Assembly (NCBI RefSeq): GCF_000003815.2
Contig: NC_049987.1
Location: 20,642,547 to 20,702,071, forward strand
DNA length: 59,525 bases
Direction of reading: 5' to 3'
Source: Branchiostoma floridae
Taxonomy: Eukaryota > Chordata > Leptocardii > Amphioxiformes > Branchiostomatidae
How positions within the stretch are numbered: position 1 is the stretch's first letter; every line of letters begins with the position of its first letter. Position numbers and translations under genes: made by a program. Shown in pieces: positions 14,801-29,800 of the stretch. The notes under the pieces are model-generated. The model searched no databases and was not told the origin of the DNA. It worked only from the letters and a program-made list of their open reading frames with translations.

Positions 14801-17800
14801 TCTTGTACTTCAAAGAGTACTGACAGGATGTATAATATTGTCACTACATGTATTTAATGAGCATATGAAACTCCAATAAAGTTTGTATGGCTTCCTGTAG
14901 TTTCACATGTACATAAGTGGCTTGTTTTTTTGGGTCAGAAAGCTGAAACCTTAATGAAGGAGGGCACCAGCTTGTGCTGCCACAGAAGCAATACTGAAAA
15001 AGGCTGGAGGCAGACTGTAGCTGCACCTTATTGGAGAAGGCTTTTATTGTATCAAATGGCATGGTGCGTCGTGTGCTGATTAACCTTTCACCTTTTCACA
15101 AGTGTCCGTTAATGAGATTGGAGACTTGAAACCGGTCCTTAATTAGGGAGCCTTTTGCCGCAGGGTAACAGCTTGTGGACCTTATTGGAGAAGGCTTTCA
15201 TTGTATTAAATGGCATGGTTCATCTTATGCTGATCTTATTTCCCTTTGACAACTTCACAAGTAGCCAGGTAATTAGGCTGAAGAGTTGAAACCCGTCCTT
15301 AATGAAAGAAATTGTTGCCGCTGGGCTCCTGCTTGTGATACTTCAAAGATGCCGGATAAAGTTGGGGGGTGGGGGGGAGTACCGACAAGCTGTAAGCATT
15401 TCCAACAAAACAAGCATTGCCTCCATGAAATTTATGTTTCAAGAAGAGTTGATAATGCTGTGCATCCACAAAGATGCGTACATACATACATACTTCCATA
15501 CAAACGCTACCAAATACATTGACCTTTTAGCAAAGGTAATAATGCTAAATGGCAGGGACTTCATACTTTTGTGTAACTTATTTGGTATGTATCCCTAACT
15601 ATGGATACACGACTGATCTGATGCAAGCTGTTGAATGTATAAAGTAGAAAAGTTTAGGAGAAAATCCCCCTTTTTCACTGTGCAGTTGATAACAAAATTG
15701 TGGTTCCCTTGGGATCTTTTGGACAGCATTAAGATTAACATCCTGAAGTTGTAAAGATCTAGCAAGATAGTAACTGTCATAGAAGGCTGGAAGTAGAGCA
15801 ACTTTCCCTCAGACTTTTTTTCATACTGACTTCACAGTTCAGCATCCTTTTGTCATGTTGTAGAAACAACGAATTGAATTGTTAAGAACCTGGATATAAA
15901 GGCAGTTGATTGATATATTGATTGATTGAAATATTGATTTATTGATTAACTGACTGATTTTCAAATAATCTCTACAACTGGATAAAAAAAGGAAGAAAAA
16001 TGACTTCCTGACTTCTTGACTTACATCCATCTTTCTTCTTCAGCATTATATGTCACTGGAAGTATCCCTCAATGGATGTCACTCAAAATGTCTGGAAGTA
16101 TATAATTACCGGCTTAGAGGCGAGAGAAGCCGTTTGTTCAACGGTTTGGTTTGCATGGATGCATAGATGGATGCATGGATTGGTCAATTTAACCAAACTC
16201 TTCTTATAGCCCTTCTATACGCACGATTACGCAATGGAGTTAGGTGGCCGAGCGGTCTACGCGCTGGGTGGATATAGCGATTTGCTTTTGCAGCCGTGGA
16301 TCGTGGGTTTGAACCCCACTTGTAACAATTTTTTTTTCTTTGTTAGACAAATCTCATGTAATGTTTTTTTAATAGAAAACAGACCACTTCAGTAATTCGA
16401 TGTTTAAAAACTCTTTTTACATGTGATTTTGTTTAACATCCAGGCTTTTTCCAAAATACACACCGGCCAGCTTTTTTCAGAAGCTTTCTTGTTTATCGGA
16501 TCCAGTTGTAGATCTTGAATTTTATTTGACTATTGTTGACCCGTTATCAAACCTAACTCACTGATTGTTTCTCCTCAGCTATTTTTGGACCAGCAGCCAG
16601 CGATAGAGGTGACCCAGATGACCTTGAGTACTCAGAAGGTCGGGCGGGGTCCCCCGGCGAAGAGGCGTCGGCTTGAGGTGGGCTGGTCCATGGTGGTGGA
16701 CGTACTCAAGGAGATGAGAGGACCAGGACTCATCCCATGGTAAGGAAATGATGGAGATTATTACACTTATTCGCGGGGAAACCTATACCCGTTGTTTTTC
16801 AAAACAGTGTATTTAGGCACATCAAGTCGACGTGTTTTAACTGCAATGTGTTTTAACTGTAGTTTTAACTGCAATGTACTAAAATTTATAAAAAAATATT
16901 GAAATTTTAAACCAACATTTGTCAACGTGATATCCCAAATTACCCTGTTTTTAAAAGCAATGGATATAGGTTACCCAACGGATAAAGGTGAACTATCGTT
17001 ACATGGATATGAATAACTTTGTTTAGACGGAACATTTAAGCAATTTCGCACAACAACGTTTGCGACTTGGGGAGCATGTCGACTAAGGTTAGACATCCAG
17101 GTAATAAGATATGCCAAAAAGCACATGAATAGTCCAACAGACATGTCTTGACGAAGCATGGCTGCTGGTTCTGTTGGACAGTCTTACTTTTGTTTCCTGT
17201 TGGACTATCCAAAATTTGTCATTTTCTCCATTGCATATCAATTTCTGGGTGGGGTATAAAACCTGCTCTTCAACCAGATTTCCTCAGTGTCACTGACTAA
17301 AGATAGTGGATGCTATCTAAAACATCTGTGACCGTTTCCAAAATCACATCCAGTTGCTTGAGTGATTCCTTTTTTACGTACCTAGGGAGCTTTTCGAGAT
17401 AACCTCTTTTTTTAACCCAGCAGATCTTGTCTTTGAGCTTTCATGTCATGTGATTTGATGATATTGATTGTCATTTTCTAAAATTAATTTTTATTTAGAT
17501 TTACCACGTTTGTGGAAGGATTGACATAACAGGTGACTATCACCTTTAGTTATCACCTTGTCAACCCGGAGACAAGTCTGTAGGTTTTATTCACTCATAC
17601 TGGGAAGGATCCCTACTCTTTTCGATAAGTGCGGCGGGTTCCTTAACGTGGATGGGGTGTGGCTCTCCCCAAACACGGAACCTCCATCTAATGTCCTATC
17701 AGAGGGATGGCCATACTCATTTTCATCTGAGTAAAGTGAGAAAAGTCGTGTTAAGTGCCTTTCCCAAGGGCACAAGATCAGTGACACAGCAGGATTCGAA

Positions 17801-20800
17801 CTTGAGACCTCTCAGCCCCGAGCCATACACGCTGCCACTGCACCACGCAATCTCACAAGTAGAAAACCGCATAAGACAAGACACAGTTATAAACAGGACT
17901 GTGATTAGGGCTGGGTACTGGTACAGAAAATTCAGGTCCAGGTCCGGTTCAGGTCCAAAGGATCAGGTCCAGGTCCGGACCTGAACCTGGACCTGATGCA
18001 GTATGACTCATACCAATGGTCCATTTCACTACAAAGAAATCTGTTCGGTGTAGTATTAGACTTAAACTGACGTTTTAAAATCCTACAACGCTATTCTGCA
18101 CCTGTACGATTGGCTGTAAAACTTGGTAGGAATTACTATAAACTCAACGCTACTTCACTCTTGTTATTTTCTTCCACCTGCAAGTGCCAAAACGTGTGAA
18201 TGCCTGATAAAATAATCTGCTAATTTTCTAATCGGTCCAACATTCGGTCTACCTAATTTTTTCAGGTCCGGTTTTTCTGGACCGGTCCAATAATAAAAAC
18301 CGGTTTTGTACCGGTACTCTGTACCGATACCCAGCCCTAACTGTGATAGTGATGCCATTCCTAACTCGTCTTGCAGGCTACAGGTGTTAACCAGTCTGCT
18401 CCAGAAGTATCCCAGAAGTGTCCCTGCTGATCAGGTGGTGCCACTGCTGGCTGCACTCAACAATGCACAGGTATCTTTTACCAAGACGTATCAGCTTTCT
18501 TTCCAACTTCTTATTCTTGAATATTGAAAATAGTTTTATCTTTTTCAGTAGGGTTTTCTGTTTGTAGTTCAGATTTGATAGCCTGATTTAATCGCACTTC
18601 TTAGGCCCGTCCTACATTGCCGCGCCCATCTGCGGGGAGGAGGCTACAAGCTCCGGATAGCGGAGTTTGTGTTACACAGACTACAGATTTGAGTGTAAGA
18701 AAAGAGTTTTGAAAATGAAATATTTCTATTTAGGAATGGACTTATTGATAACTGTTTGCTGTTGGTACCTGTAGGTGGAGTGTAAGAAAGGTGATGTCTC
18801 CTCCCACATCCTGTCCTGTCTGGAGGCCCTGGTTCCCAGCCACCAGTACCACAGAGGTTTGTCTGTTTATGATGTCTATAAAAAAAAGTAGCCTGAGTAC
18901 TATTCGGAAAGTACTGTAAATGCATTTAAGTTCGCGGGGATTTACTTCCGCGGTAGCAGGAAAAAGGACTTTTCGCGGTGGTTTTAAGTTCGCGGTAACA
19001 CCATAGCCTGCAGTATAATACCATAATAGAAAAATGTCTGCGGTGGTTTTAACTTAGCGGTCAAGTGGACACCGCGAAAACTGCAAACATTAATCCACTG
19101 CGAACATTTCTGCACTTACAGTAGTTTGCTCCGGCGTATACAGTCGCTTCTCACTCTGACATGTATCATACAATATACAGTAGCTTCTCTGCTGTTCTGT
19201 CTGGGAACCTTGACCATGTTAACGTTAAGAATCGTCAAAATTTTGGAAGAGGGCGATGATTGGTCCCTGCACATGAACGAATTGAGGAATGGGTTTAAGC
19301 GCCCGTTCAAACAGGTGTTCTAACAACCCAAATGCCATCTGCCTGCTTGCGCAAGGGCCTGTTGTCATTTCTACACTGGCACCCTGATAGAAGGAAAAGA
19401 AAGCGGGAGAAGGCCAAAACTAATGTGGAGGCATATACTACAGAGCAACTGGGGATTAGCCTGAAGGAAGCTGAAAACCTTGCCCAAAACTGTCCTGAAT
19501 GGAGACTACTTGCTGTCCAAAGTGTCAGCAGACACGGGTGGGTCTTAGTCTTAGCAAGTCATCAAGACCTAGAATAAGAAATTTATGAGAGGTAAAGAAA
19601 TTTATGAGAGTAAAGAAAACAAGGAATACCTGATCATGGCATTCTCCTCTACAGAGACATCCAATGGCGCCAGCAAGCTGCCTCTTGTCTGTACTCTGCT
19701 ATCTCAACCGTCACCATCAGTTCCTGTGAGCATTGCCAAAAACCAGCTGTCAGTCAATCAGAGAATAGGCCTTTCAGTTTTCATAAGGGATCTTGCATGT
19801 GTAAGGGTAAGCTCATAAATATTTATAAGCAGGGCAGTCAGGAACTGACGGTTGAGATAGCAGCGTTCAGACAAGAGGCGGTTTGCTGGCTCCATTGGAT
19901 GTGTCTGTGTAGGAGAGTGGATCATGGCAGTTAACCTCAAGATGTCAACACCCGTTATTACTCATGTTACCACAGGTGAGGATGAGGACCTGGCCCAGGT
20001 GTGCCCTGTTGTCACACCTGTAGTCACACCTGCTGTCACACCTGTTGTCACACCTGTTGTTGCACCTGTTGTTACAGGTGAGGATGAGGACCTGGCCCAG
20101 GTGTGACCTGTTGTCACACCTGTAGTCACACCTGCTGTCACACCTGTTGTGACACCTGTTGTGACACCTGTTGTCACAACTGTTGTCACACCTGTTGTCA
20201 CACCTGCTGTCACACCTGTTGTTACACCTGCTGTCACACCTGTTGTTACACCTGTTGTTACACCTGTTGTCACAACTATTGTGACACCTGCTGTCACACC
20301 TGTTGTTACAGGTGAGGATGAGGACCATGTCCAGGTGTGACCTGTTGTCACACCTGCTGTCACACCTGCTGTCACACCTGTTGTCATACCTGTTGTCATA
20401 CCTGTTGTTACACCTGTTGTCACACCTGTTGTTACAGGTGAGGATGAGGACCTAGCCCAGGTGTGTGGCCCCCTGTGGAGCTCCGTGTGGACCTGTACCA
20501 TGAAGGCTGTGAGCCTGCACCATGCCGAGGACCAGGCCTTCTCCCTGCTGGGGTGTCTGGTGCAGGAAAAGCTGGTCCAGCCAGACAGGGAGGTCTGGAG
20601 ACTGCTGTGTGCTTCAACACCATCCAAGTAAGTCTGTTCAGCAATAGGTTTTTCTCTATACATATTTTAGAGTAGGATCGGCGATTCTGCCTTTACAGAT
20701 CTCGATCAGAGTGTCTGTCGACAGAAACTCCGATCGGGATTTCTGCCCGTAGAATCACCGACTATACAAGTCTTACATTGGGGTCTCTACCTTGACATAT

Positions 20801-23800
20801 CTTTTTTTTGTTGCATATACAGAGACATACATGTAACTCTAGTTCACCTTTATCCGATGGGTAACCTATATCAGTTGCTTTCAAGCACAAGGTATTTAGG
20901 CACATCAATTTGAAACTAACGTCTGTCAACGTGATATCCCCAAAGGCCCTGTTTTTAAAAACAAGGGATATAGGTTACCCAACAGATAAAGGGGAACTAG
21001 CGTTATACACACACATACATGTGTACAGCATATTCTCTTGGGCTACCCATGTGGACTTGTGGTGTCAAGGATAGGAAAGTTAGTAGCTAAAAACGGGAAT
21101 CTGACTTTATACCCCATTTTCTTTGTGCATCTGCTTAAAACCTATCATTAAAATCTATATTTATCTATTTGTTCCTATGTAGGGCAGCAGTAGAATTCCT
21201 GGCTGTTTTCCTTAGCTGCCAGCCTCTTCCTGAGAGCTTCACACCTGCCAACCTGCCCATGGAGCGACCAAGCGACAATGCCCCCTATCCACTTAGACAT
21301 GAACTGCTCCAGTGGCTCTTACCAACTGAAGATGCAGAGGATGTGGATGGAATGACCAGCAACAGTCAAAAACAGTTCACCAGGTGGCTGAAAAGTTTTG
21401 TTAGATATTAATTTTTTCTCATCTCATCTTCTCTATCCCTTAGTCTAACTTTTTTACTATTGAGGCACCACAGAAGATCTGACAAACAGTTTTCTCCACC
21501 CCTCATGGTTTTCTGTTTTTCTTCATGTTTTCCTTAGTGTCATTCCTATTCTCTGAAAACAATGAGCGAAGTAGAGGAAAATTGCATCATAGCCATTTTT
21601 ACCAAGTGTCTATAGTCTAAATTAACAGAGGCAGTTAGCATTGTTTACATGAAGATAGGGACACTCCACCAAACAGATTTCTTTGTAGCAAAATGGACCA
21701 TTGTTTTGAGTATTGCCCATTCTCAAGTTTTCACAAACAATCAGGTCCAGGTTCAGGTCCGGACCTGGACCTTATCCTCTGGACCTGGACTGTACCTGTC
21801 CCTGAATTTTCTGTACCGGTACCCAGCCCAAGTAAGAACTAATATGTAAGCCCGAAGCATGGAGTATTTACTGATGGCTGTTTGTGTTTCAGCCCTGAGA
21901 CTGGCACCTTTGCCCAGGTACTGGGTGCTCTGGTCATGCGGGACCACAGGACGGTTGTATCACTGCAATGGTGAAAATTTTTTTCTTCATCTCAATTGTA
22001 TACTTGACATGACGCCTGGCAACACTTAACAGTAAATTCAAGAGGGTCGCCTAATGGGAAATTCAAGGGGGATAGCAATGCTTACCAGTAAATTGTCTTG
22101 TTCTTGCAAACTCTACGGACTACGCTTGGATTTGAAACCTGAAAACTGAAACCTGACATACAGCCAAAGTGTGGCTTTAACCCTTGATTAGGAAAAACTT
22201 TCTGTCTTACAATTATGATAGGAGTCAGCAGTTTGATATTTTTCTGTAGGAAATCACCGACCAAAGACAGCCTGACTCAGCAGCTACAAGACATGGCCAC
22301 CCTCTACCTGAAATCCTCCTTCGTCCTTCCCCTCCAAGAAACACCCCTACAAGGATGCAAGATGGTTGAACCCGTGGGCAGCTGTAGCTCCTTACCATCA
22401 GTTTTGGAGTCTCTGTTGGCACATCTCACAAGAATGTCCAAACAGCTCCAGAAGGTGACAGATGTCAAGGTACTTGTGAACTGGCCTCTTTTAACAACAC
22501 AACACAACACATCACTGTACTTGTACATATAACCCTACTGGTATTTTATATACTTTTATCCTTAACTTGATGATTACACCAGAGGTTTGCTTATGCAACA
22601 GAACTGTGGCCAACCCAATGGCAATAATTTTACATTGAGCTGGCTGACTGAATCATCACTGTTCCTAATACTGACAACACCATCCCTGTCCCTGGTACTG
22701 AAAACATTGTCACTGTCCCAGGTACGAAAAACACAATCCCTGTCGCTGGAAATACCATCCCAGTCCCTTGTATTGAAACACCATCAATGTCGCTACTACT
22801 AAAACATCATCCCAGTCTCTGGTATTGAAAAAAAACATCCATGTCCCTAATACTAAAACACTGTCCCTGGGACTGAAAATACCAACCCTTTTGTTGCTAC
22901 TGAAAATCCTATGTCTGTCCCTGGTACTGAAAACCCTGTCCATGATACTAAAAAATACCATCCCTGTCCCAGGTATTAAAAACACCATCCCTATTCTTGT
23001 ACTGACAATACTATCCCAGTTCCTTGTAGTGAAAACACAATCCCTATCCCTGGTCCTATAAACCCTGCCCCTGGTACTGAAAGTGCCATCACTGCCCCTG
23101 GTATAAAAATACCTCCCATGTCCCTGATATAATCATTCATCAGAATTTCCAGTGACATCGAAAGATGACTGTCATTGTTTTTACAGCCCACAGATACAGA
23201 GAAGCTGGTAGAACACTGCACCTTGTTGATGAAGGTGATGTGTTTCCTGGTGGCCAGGGGAGTGTGGAAACCACAGGATGTTGCTGGGTCTACTCTGTAC
23301 CAAGACACAAAGGTAGGTTCTTCCAGCTTACATATTTACTATGAATTTAACTTATAAGTTTGAAATTGCTGACATTTTCTGCCTTGCAAACAACCAACAG
23401 CAATTATTTTCATTTCTGTTGATTTGTTATGAAGCAGTAATCTGTATTTGTAAGCAGTAATTGTAATCTGCAATGTGTCAGATTTTTGTATGAACAATCA
23501 TCATCATCATCATATCTTGTCGCTGTAACTCCATATCCAGCGGCGGGCTGCCTCATTGGCCTCTCTTAGGTCACTGTCTGAGCAGATGGGACCAAGTTTA
23601 CAGTTTTGCAGCAAGTGCTGTATGGTTTGCAGCTCCTCTCAACATGGGCAGGCTGCACTTGTGAAAACACAATCAATGTCCCTAGATGACAATAGATTTC
23701 ATACTGTACTACGTCCCCCTTTCCAATAGACGGCAGTTGCTGAGTGACTGTACAGGAACCAAACTTGTATTTGTCTTACCCTTGATGTCATAATTGAAAT

Positions 23801-26800
23801 ACTAATTTTAAAAGTATGATTTGTAACAGAACAAAACACACAGAATGTCAAAACAATCTTGTGTGATCTGTAAAATCTTTAGTCACTCAACAGTAGCAGC
23901 CACTAGTGAATTGGGGGGTAGGGGTGGGGTGCAAGATACATGTATTGATTTTCATGATTGCTGCTTCCAGACTGCCTTGAAGCAAGTCACCACCCAGCTG
24001 TCAGAGTTCCTGAAGAAGGAGGGGGAGGGGCCACAGGCTGTGATTGACAGCTTGCACCAACTGTTTCTCTGGGATACAGCAAAGGTGAAGACTCACTCAT
24101 AAATCAGACAACACATTTTGACATTGCTGTTTGTTGTCGTACTGTGTAAACTGACCATTTCTCATGGATTTTCATAAAAAGTGATGTGTCTGACAGTTTC
24201 CATGTCCATGTTTAGTGGTGTACTGGTCCCTGGAGATAAAGATGGATGGCCAGTTTAGACTCACTCATAAATTAGACAACACATTTAGAATTGCTCTGTT
24301 GTCTTTAATGTTTGTAGTACTGTGTGTGACCATTTCTCATGGATTTTCATAGACATGTTTCACTATAGATGTTCATGTCAGTGGGAAAAATTGTCTAAGG
24401 ATCATCAAAATGTGGCCATCTGGTCCATATATTAAGGTGGTAGTAGGTTCAACTCTACATTGTAGGAAGTCATGACATTTTGATATTTGCAGTTATGCAT
24501 AGCTTCTTTTGGTCTCTTTTCAATGGAAACTCTTGACATTTTGACATAAATGTAATACAGATCTACATATCTTGCCATCTCTGTCATTGTCAGTCAGTTT
24601 CATTTCAACATTGATGTTTTACAGGAATCAAAAGAAGTTGGCCAGCTGCGCAGAGCCATGCTGAGAGCTGTGGTGCCCAACAGGCTGATAGACCTGCTCA
24701 TTGACATGGCCTTAGGCAAGGTGAGTGCCACATCTTAAGGTTCTGAGATTGAATCCCTATCATTCCACCTATGTAGTGCTCTTTTGCAAGGCATTTATCA
24801 CCTACTTTCTCACTTGGCACAGGTTAAAATGAGTACCTTCCTTGCAGATGGGACTGTATGACATCTCATGTTTGAAGAGAGAGACACTCCTCAAGCACAT
24901 TAAAAATTACACTGCAATTACCAAAAACAGTTAAGTTCACAACAGGTGTGAGTAGATCAAATCTGACAGTCCACGCCTATAGTCTGATTAAATCTTGCTT
25001 ATAGCTGCCCACCCAACATCCAGCCATCCTCCTAATGGTAAGTGGTCAGTTACAGCTCCAAACAGCAGACTTTGTGTTACACAGACTAACCTATACTACA
25101 GTTTAAAGCTGATATGTTACACCTATAGGTTTACCGGTTATGGGCTTTTGTGAAACAAACAAAATTTTTTTCAGATCTCATTTGTTAAAAGCTGCAGTTC
25201 ATCATCTGCTCGGCCGTCAATTACCACAGCTTTTGATGAGGATTCTGACGACTTTGACGAGTTTGACAACTTCGACAGTTCCCATGGAAACGGCAAAAGT
25301 CGAGTAATGGGCAGCTTTGAAGATTTTGATGACTCCCCACCAAGTCAACAGGAGCCGCAGAGCAATGGAGAATCAACTTCAACAGGTTTGCTTTGATACT
25401 TTGGATACTTTATCAAGTCCATTAGCTAACATACAAGATTTATAAGCAGATAATCTTCCTGGGCATAAAATGTAGAAGTGCATTATATAGTATTTCAGCT
25501 AGTATTTGCATTCTACATCTAATCAAATTGACTGATATATGTATAGATATCCAAGGCTAGAAATACCACCTGCATATGCACGTTAGTGCAGGTAAAATTG
25601 GAGCTGTGCAGGTACATGTATTTCTGGTGTCTACCTGCACCTAACCTGCGCTGGTCCATGTACTGGGTTTTATATATAAATGTCCTATAATGTAGGTGTA
25701 TTTGGATTGTCATTAGGTTATAATATAACTGCATTGACTGTACATGTTACCATCTATCAATATTACAAGAAATGAAATAGCAATGGTTCCTCAACAATTT
25801 TAGTATGATCCATTCTAAATTCAGAGTGGTGCAGGTAAAATTTGTCAGGTGCAGGTAATTTTCACTGTTACCTGCACCATTGCGGGTATGCAGAAAAAAG
25901 TATTTCGAGCCCTGAATTATAGGAGAAGCTCTTGCCGAAACCTAGACTTACTGTCAAACATCTACAGTCTCTACAAATTTCCTCACTTCACTCAGGTGGA
26001 AATGAGTACCTAGCTTCAGTGAGGGCAGACCCTCAGATAGGACGTTAAACTAAGAGGGAGCTTCTTTGTTTGAAGAGAGTCTTTCCTGGTGTGAGTGGTT
26101 CTGCTTGAAGTTTTTACATGCTTTACTTTACTTTATGGAGGTCCCGTGTCTGGGAGAGCCATACCCTAGGCACGTTAAAGAAGCCCCACACATGCGATGG
26201 TGCGGTGTGCGATGGTGCAAAATCCTTCCGTCTAGAATGGGTGATTCTCTACAAATCACCCGGACTCCAGGAAGAATAGTCACATATCAGTCACTATTGG
26301 AGATCTGTACAACCAAACCAAACCAAACTTCCATTTGACAGGCACTACCAGCCTGTTGGACCGTGAGTCCCTGACGGAGGCCCACAGACTGAGAGTGCAG
26401 GCTGTGCGGACGGTGTGTGCATGGTGCGTCTGCTGCTTAAGAGTTTGACATGCTTTATTTTACTTCCACTCGACAGGCACTACCAGCCTGTTGGACCCTG
26501 AGTCACTGACGGAGGCCCACAGACTGAGAGTGCAGGCTGTGCAGGTGGTGTGTGCCTGGTGCGTCGCAGCTCTGGGGAACTCTGGGGACGTGAACTTGGG
26601 CGGGGCTGCCGACCCTGATCTCATCAAGGAAAAACTCATCCAGGAGTTCTGCAATGAGGTTTGTGTTTGTTTGTTTGTTTGAACATTTGTTAGCTCATGA
26701 AGAGGTAAGCGCCAGACAAAATATAAAAGAGGTACAATTCACATAATTTAAAGTCCTATAAAGACATATAGGTTATAGGCTATACATATCTGTTATGTGT

Positions 26801-29800
26801 AAGAGTGTACTTAAGCTTATTCCTGTTGCCAGCAGGCAGATTCTATTGTATCATGAATAGATTAATGCTCAACCAAACAACGAAAGAAACACTTTTAAGA
26901 GCAAAAGTTCTTTAAACTATTTTGACAAAATAAAGGGCAAGAAGAGCTTTCACTCAATGGCATTACTTAAGAATACAATCATGCATTAATTTTCATCTTA
27001 AATGTTTTACAAAATGACATCATCAAATCATGCAACTTGTGCGGACAATTTCTTTTTCAACTTATTTGCCGCGCCGCTTGCCTGCAAAGCTGGAGTGTTA
27101 CGCCAAAGGGCGGTTATACTGGCTATATAGATACAGATACAGATACAGAAGTGAAAGGTCTAATGTCTCCCCACATATTGCAGGACTATGACAAGTTAAA
27201 AGCTGTTCATCTTCAATTGGTGAGTCTCTTTTGTCATGTTACCAAGTAAGAGCACCGTGTTATAGAGTTGTAGGGGGGTAGGAGGAACTCGCAGTGGATG
27301 TAAGACCCGCATCTTGTTTACAATCTTTAAAAACGCTGTGCAAGACATTTTGGTTTGACATCTGACTTCCAAACCTCACAATCTGGCATGGATCAGGACT
27401 ATGGTTATGGATAATGATATTGTTACTCTTCTTTGCTGTTTTTGTCTGTATATATTGTAGTACTGTTTGTGTGTATGTACTACCCAGGGCCTCTCTGAAA
27501 AGCAGTGCGCGGTCACTAAGAGAGCTACCCTGGTAAAACAAAACAGCAGCAAATAGAAAATATTATTAAGATGAATATGGTAGATAAAACCAAGCTCGAT
27601 AGTTTTAGCCAGATGCATACTTGAACTCAACTGTCTTTCCTGCAAGCTCTTTGATTTTTAATCTTGTGATTCCAGTTTCTACAAGTTGGTGAGACTCTGT
27701 GTGGACCAGACGTGCCTCTGTATGACGAGGATGTGAAAAAACTGATACAAACCATCAGGTGAAGTTTAATTTTTTATTTATTTATTTATTTCTGTCATTT
27801 TTACCCAGGGTAGTCCACTCAGTGATTTTCACTGCTTTGCAGTGGAGCCCTGTATACCCAAAGTTGATTAATTTTTCCAGTTTGGTAACAATATTTCTGT
27901 AGAACATTTCCTTAACAACTCAGACTTTATCTAAACATTTTGCACTGTAAGATACATGTAGCTGACTTGTATACCTAGGAACAGGCTTGAATGTATTGCT
28001 TGTGCACATAGTATATTTACCTAGTCTATCAGAATGACTGTAAGATTTGTAATAGGGTACCCCCCATTGAATACTCTGATAACCAGACTTAGAGACTGTT
28101 ATAAACTTCAATATGTTGTTGTCTCTACAGTAAGACTATATAGTGTCCCACTCCCGGCATGACCAGACTGTGTGTTCTCAAGAGTACTTCCTCTCCTGAC
28201 TTCCCTGATACCCAGGCTAACCGACTGTTATAAACTACAGAGTTTTGTTCCGTTGTTGTCTCTACAGTAAGACAGTGTCCCACTTTCGGCATGACCAGAC
28301 TGTCTGTAACAGTGTGCTCCACTTCTGACTGCTCTTATATAAAGTTGATAGACTGTTATAACCTGCAATGTTTTGTTGTTGTCTCCTCAGTAAGACAGTG
28401 TCCCACTACCGGCATGACCATGCTGTCTGTAACAATGTGCTCCACTTCTGACTGCTCTTATAGAAAGCTAATAGACTGTCATAACCTGCAATGTTCTATT
28501 GTTTTCTCTACAGTAAGACAGTGTCCCACTACCGGCATGACCAGACTGTGTGTTCCCTAGTTCTGCCCCTCCTAACCTGCCTGATACCCAGGCTAATAGA
28601 CTGTTATAAACTGCAGTGTTTTGTTGTTGTCTCTACAGTAAGACAGTGTCCCACTACCGGCATGACCAGACTGTGTGTTCCCTAGTTCTGCCCCTCCTAA
28701 CCTGCCTGATACCCAGGCTAATAGACTGTTATAAACTGCAGTGTTTTGTTGTTGTCTCTACAGTAAGACAGTGTCCCACTACCGGCATGACCAGACTGTG
28801 TGTTCCCTAGTTCTGCCCCTCCTAACCTGCCTGATACCCAGGCTAACAGACTGATATGAACTGCATTTTTTTTTTTTTTTTTAAATCAGGTTCGTAGGGC
28901 CTGATGTTACCGTCATGAAGATCAAGAGCGACCTATAGCGATAACTGTAGCAGCATCTCTTCTCCCTCACTGCGCGAAAAGACAGATTTCCACGAGTTCC
29001 CAACATCGTGCACGATGGTGAAACCTGACGTGTCCTCGCCGTGGGCACGGGTTTCCACGGGGTGCCTGTTCCCGCGTGCCCCAACCTTGAAAACCTGTGC
29101 GCACAATAGGGCACGCGAAGAGTCCACGTGCCCCACTGTTGCACACTTCTCGTGTTGAAGAATTATCGTTAACAATGGAGAGCTGAGAAGTGTCTGATAA
29201 TTTAGTTATGAGAATTGCCGAGTAAAAATACCTCAGACCTTCGCCACATTTCGGTTTGTACTTGTGGGAAAATAAAAAATGCAACCGACGCCAACAGTAC
29301 GCAAAATAGGATTTGCAACACATCGTGCCGTATACACGAAACTAAACAAACTATTTTACCTCTATATACAGATCGCGTGTAAGATTAAAGTCACTACTGA
29401 AGTCTGAAACAACATATTCAATTTCAACGGAGTGTGCCCGATTTCTGTAACTATTCATATGAATTGTTTTCTATGCAACATTACTTGAGTTGATTGTCAT
29501 CTAGGCTTTAACCTGGAGTGCGGCGCCTATCAATGCATAGATTCTTGAAAGTGTTGTTCTTTGTCTGTCGGCTTTGTTTATACAGTACTAGTATATCAAC
29601 GCCGCATTCCGACACCATGTTGGATCTGCATTATACTGACTCCTTGTTTGTCGAAAAAAAATCGATTCAAACTTTTACAAAGATAATTAGGTTGTGGAGA
29701 ACTTCAATATTTGTATAAGTCACTTTCATGGTGTAATTTTTGGTTTATATCGGTATTATGGAGATTGTCTGCCTGGCTTGGTTTTTGGTTGAATATTGAG

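Noticed and set aside
19962-20663. 233-codon minus-strand frame full of VTTGVTAG
   Set aside because: It is the antisense reading of the 12-bp minisatellite and of ATM exon 11; a 3n repeat unit keeps all frames open.
28131-28862. Regularly spaced repeats resembling a CRISPR array
   Set aside because: Repeats are about 125 bp with no unique spacers, contain exon 22 sequence, and the genome is animal.
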